In this document: positions 4,914 through 5,395 of the stretch, in pieces
Numbering within the stretch: the stretch's first letter is position 1
How the letters are laid out: every line of letters begins with the position of its first letter
NCBI GenBank assembly: GCA_913020235.1
Contig: CAJWBT010000181.1
Coordinates: forward strand, 1-5,395
DNA from: an uncultured Chloroflexota bacterium
GTDB taxonomy: Bacteria; Chloroflexota; Dehalococcoidia; UBA3495
Length of the DNA: 5,395 nt
Reading direction: 5' to 3'
Made by a program: the position numbers and the translations under genes
Notes under the pieces: model-generated
What the model was told of the DNA's origin: nothing
What the model saw: the letters and a program-made list of their open reading frames with translations, nothing else
Databases searched by the model: none

Positions 4914-4958
4914 GCGAGCCGTGTTTGTGGTCCGGTTAAACGAGCCGTTTGTGACCGG
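4914..4958. repeat. Imperfect direct repeat with small palindrome, downstream of the lipoprotein gene
   Basis: CGAGCCGTGTTTGTGGTCCGG (4915-4935, given in two parts here: CGAGCCGTG and TTTGTGGTCCGG) resembles CGAGCCGTTTGTGACCGG (4941-4958), with a 5-bp gap between. The second copy overlaps AAACG-AGC-CGTTT (4938-4950), a 5-bp stem. The gap 4856-5058 is otherwise without a gene. It may be a termination or regulatory region, or a decayed repeat. Confidence 0.35.
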
Positions 4959-5046
4959 CCTCACGCGTCTCCCATGACAGAAGTCACCGACTCGTTGCTC
5001 GCCCTCCAATAGACTGAACCTGTGACCACACACTTTGGCTGCAACT

Positions 5047-5051
5047 GGAGG
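5047..5051 (+). promoter_or_regulatory. Ribosome binding site that fixes the start of the 57-aa gene
   Basis: GGAGG lies 7 nt before ATG 5059. It argues that the small frame is translated, and it places the start at 5059 rather than at the in-frame TTG at 5035, since the site would lie inside the longer version. Confidence 0.5.
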
Positions 5052-5058
5052 TGCGCTG

Positions 5059-5232
5059 ATGGTTACTAGGGAAAGCGTCACGAGGACACCAAGGTTAGAT
5101 CACGACGACACCTATGACTTCGCCAACTCGGTATTGGTGATGAAAGCTGTCGACATGGCCCTCCGCCAATACTTTGGTGTAGAGGATTGGCTGACCGTCC
5201 GAAACAAACTGTTCCCCGGCCTCCGCCGCTAG
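5059..5232 (+). CDS. Hypothetical 57-aa protein
   Basis: I do not recognise this protein. It has a good ribosome binding site, GGAGG, 7 nt before the ATG. The first 20 residues are polar and rich in Thr, Arg and Asp (up to HDDTYD at 15-20). Residues 21-39 (FANSVLVMKAVDMALRQYF) could form an amphipathic helix, followed by EDWLTVRNKLFPGLRR, a second short helix with a basic end. There is no signal peptide, no transmembrane stretch and no Cys. It ends just before insertion-sequence-like repeats, so it may be a fragment of a longer protein cut by an insertion, or a genuine small gene. The ribosome binding site and an amino-acid make-up plausible for a protein support translation; the short length argues for caution. 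Confidence 0.45.
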   Translation: MVTRESVTRTPRLDHDDTYDFANSVLVMKAVDMALRQYFGVEDWLTVRNKLFPGLRR

Positions 5233-5238
5233 GAACGC

Positions 5239-5289
5239 TGTCGCCGGACAGGGTAAAGCGGCCAGCGGGGACAGGTTGAATGCGGCCAG
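5239..5289. mobile_element. Repeated terminal motif resembling an IS21-family end
   Basis: TGTCGCC at 5239 is followed by two imperfect copies of about 20 bp, 5246-5265 (GGACAGGGTAAAGCGGCCAG) and 5269-5289 (GGACAGGTTGAATGCGGCCAG without its first base offset). Multiple short subterminal repeats after a TG terminus are characteristic of IS21-type ends. No istA or istB frame follows; instead a transposase on the opposite strand begins at 5325, so this would be a remnant. The repeats are certain, while the family is a guess from pattern memory. Confidence 0.35.
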
Positions 5290-5324
5290 GAGGCAGGTGT
5301 CAGGAGCCTAGGTAGAATCGACAA

Positions 5325-5395
5325 TTACGCGCCCCAGATCACGGCAGCGACCAGATGCAGGGCTGCCAGGAAGTAGAGGCTCCTACGGTCGTACC
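5325..5395 (-). CDS. IS5-type (DDE) transposase, C-terminal end (cut by window edge)
   Basis: On the minus strand the frame entering from the right edge reads YDRRSLYFLAALHLVAAVIWGA and stops at TAA (5327-5325). The YDR(R)...(F/Y)L(A/G)(F/A)(L/V)HLA...IW pattern matches the usual C-terminal end of IS5/IS4-type DDE transposases, which cut and paste their element. The catalytic DDE residues lie outside the window. Only 22 residues are visible, so the family is probable rather than certain. The inverted end of the element should lie between the stop and about 5289, but I cannot fix it without the other end. The IS21-like repeats next to it suggest a hot spot for insertions. Confidence 0.55.
   Translation of the reverse strand, partial: YDRRSLYFLAALHLVAAVIWGA

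Noticed and set aside
5302..5384. AGGAGCCT (5302-5309) and AGGCTCCT (5377-5384) as possible insertion-sequence inverted ends
   Set aside because: The right copy lies inside the transposase coding sequence and the match is only 8 bp, so it is probably chance.

Overview
The window looks like a piece of a fairly GC-rich bacterial chromosome. I favour a Chloroflexota genome of the SAR202/Dehalococcoidia kind, but this is an inference. The grounds are an enolase-superfamily enzyme beside a COG3618-type amidohydrolase, a lipoprotein with a Thr/Pro/Ala-rich linker, and intergenic repeats of the type that give the spurious peptides 'CHSEERSDEES' and 'DSGLRR(N/K)D'. No rRNA, tRNA, CRISPR array or phage gene is visible.

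Layout, left to right. (1) 1-119: the C-terminal tail of the GTPase TypA/BipA, with hairpins just after it. (2) 120-564: no gene; it holds hairpins, a foldback repeat (307-440) and an extended -10 promoter (523-531). (3) 565-1581, plus strand: a TIM-barrel amidohydrolase/lactonase of 338 aa. (4) 1582-1941: no gene; it holds hairpins and a MITE-like element with 16-bp inverted ends whose flanks rebuild a CTAG target (1641-1811). (5) 1942-2250, plus: a 102-aa small protein, probably a dimeric alpha+beta barrel, less GC-rich than its neighbours and bracketed by a 17-18 bp direct repeat. (6) 2319-3458, minus: an enolase-superfamily sugar-acid dehydratase-like enzyme of 379 aa, convergent with (5). 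(7) 3459-3724: a divergent control region with a tandem 11-bp repeat and a large bulged palindrome. (8) 3725-4855, plus: a lipoprotein with a 45-bp tandem-repeat linker and a C-terminal domain that reads like a degenerate M23/LytM barrel. (9) 5059-5232, plus: a 57-aa unknown protein. (10) 5239-5395: insertion-sequence debris, namely repeats resembling IS21-type ends and the last 22 residues of an IS5-type transposase on the minus strand.

How the genes may work together. A COG3618 lactonase and an enolase-superfamily dehydratase catalyse successive steps in oxidative sugar-acid pathways (lactone to aldonate to 2-keto-3-deoxy acid, as in oxidative L-fucose or L-rhamnose catabolism). The pair here could form such a module, with the small barrel protein as an accessory. 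The genes are not one operon, however: two point right and one points left, and repeats lie between them. The sequence suggests accessory catabolic genes inserted beside the housekeeping gene typA, in a region shaped by small mobile elements. The lipoprotein shows no functional link to the enzymes beyond sharing a divergent intergenic region.
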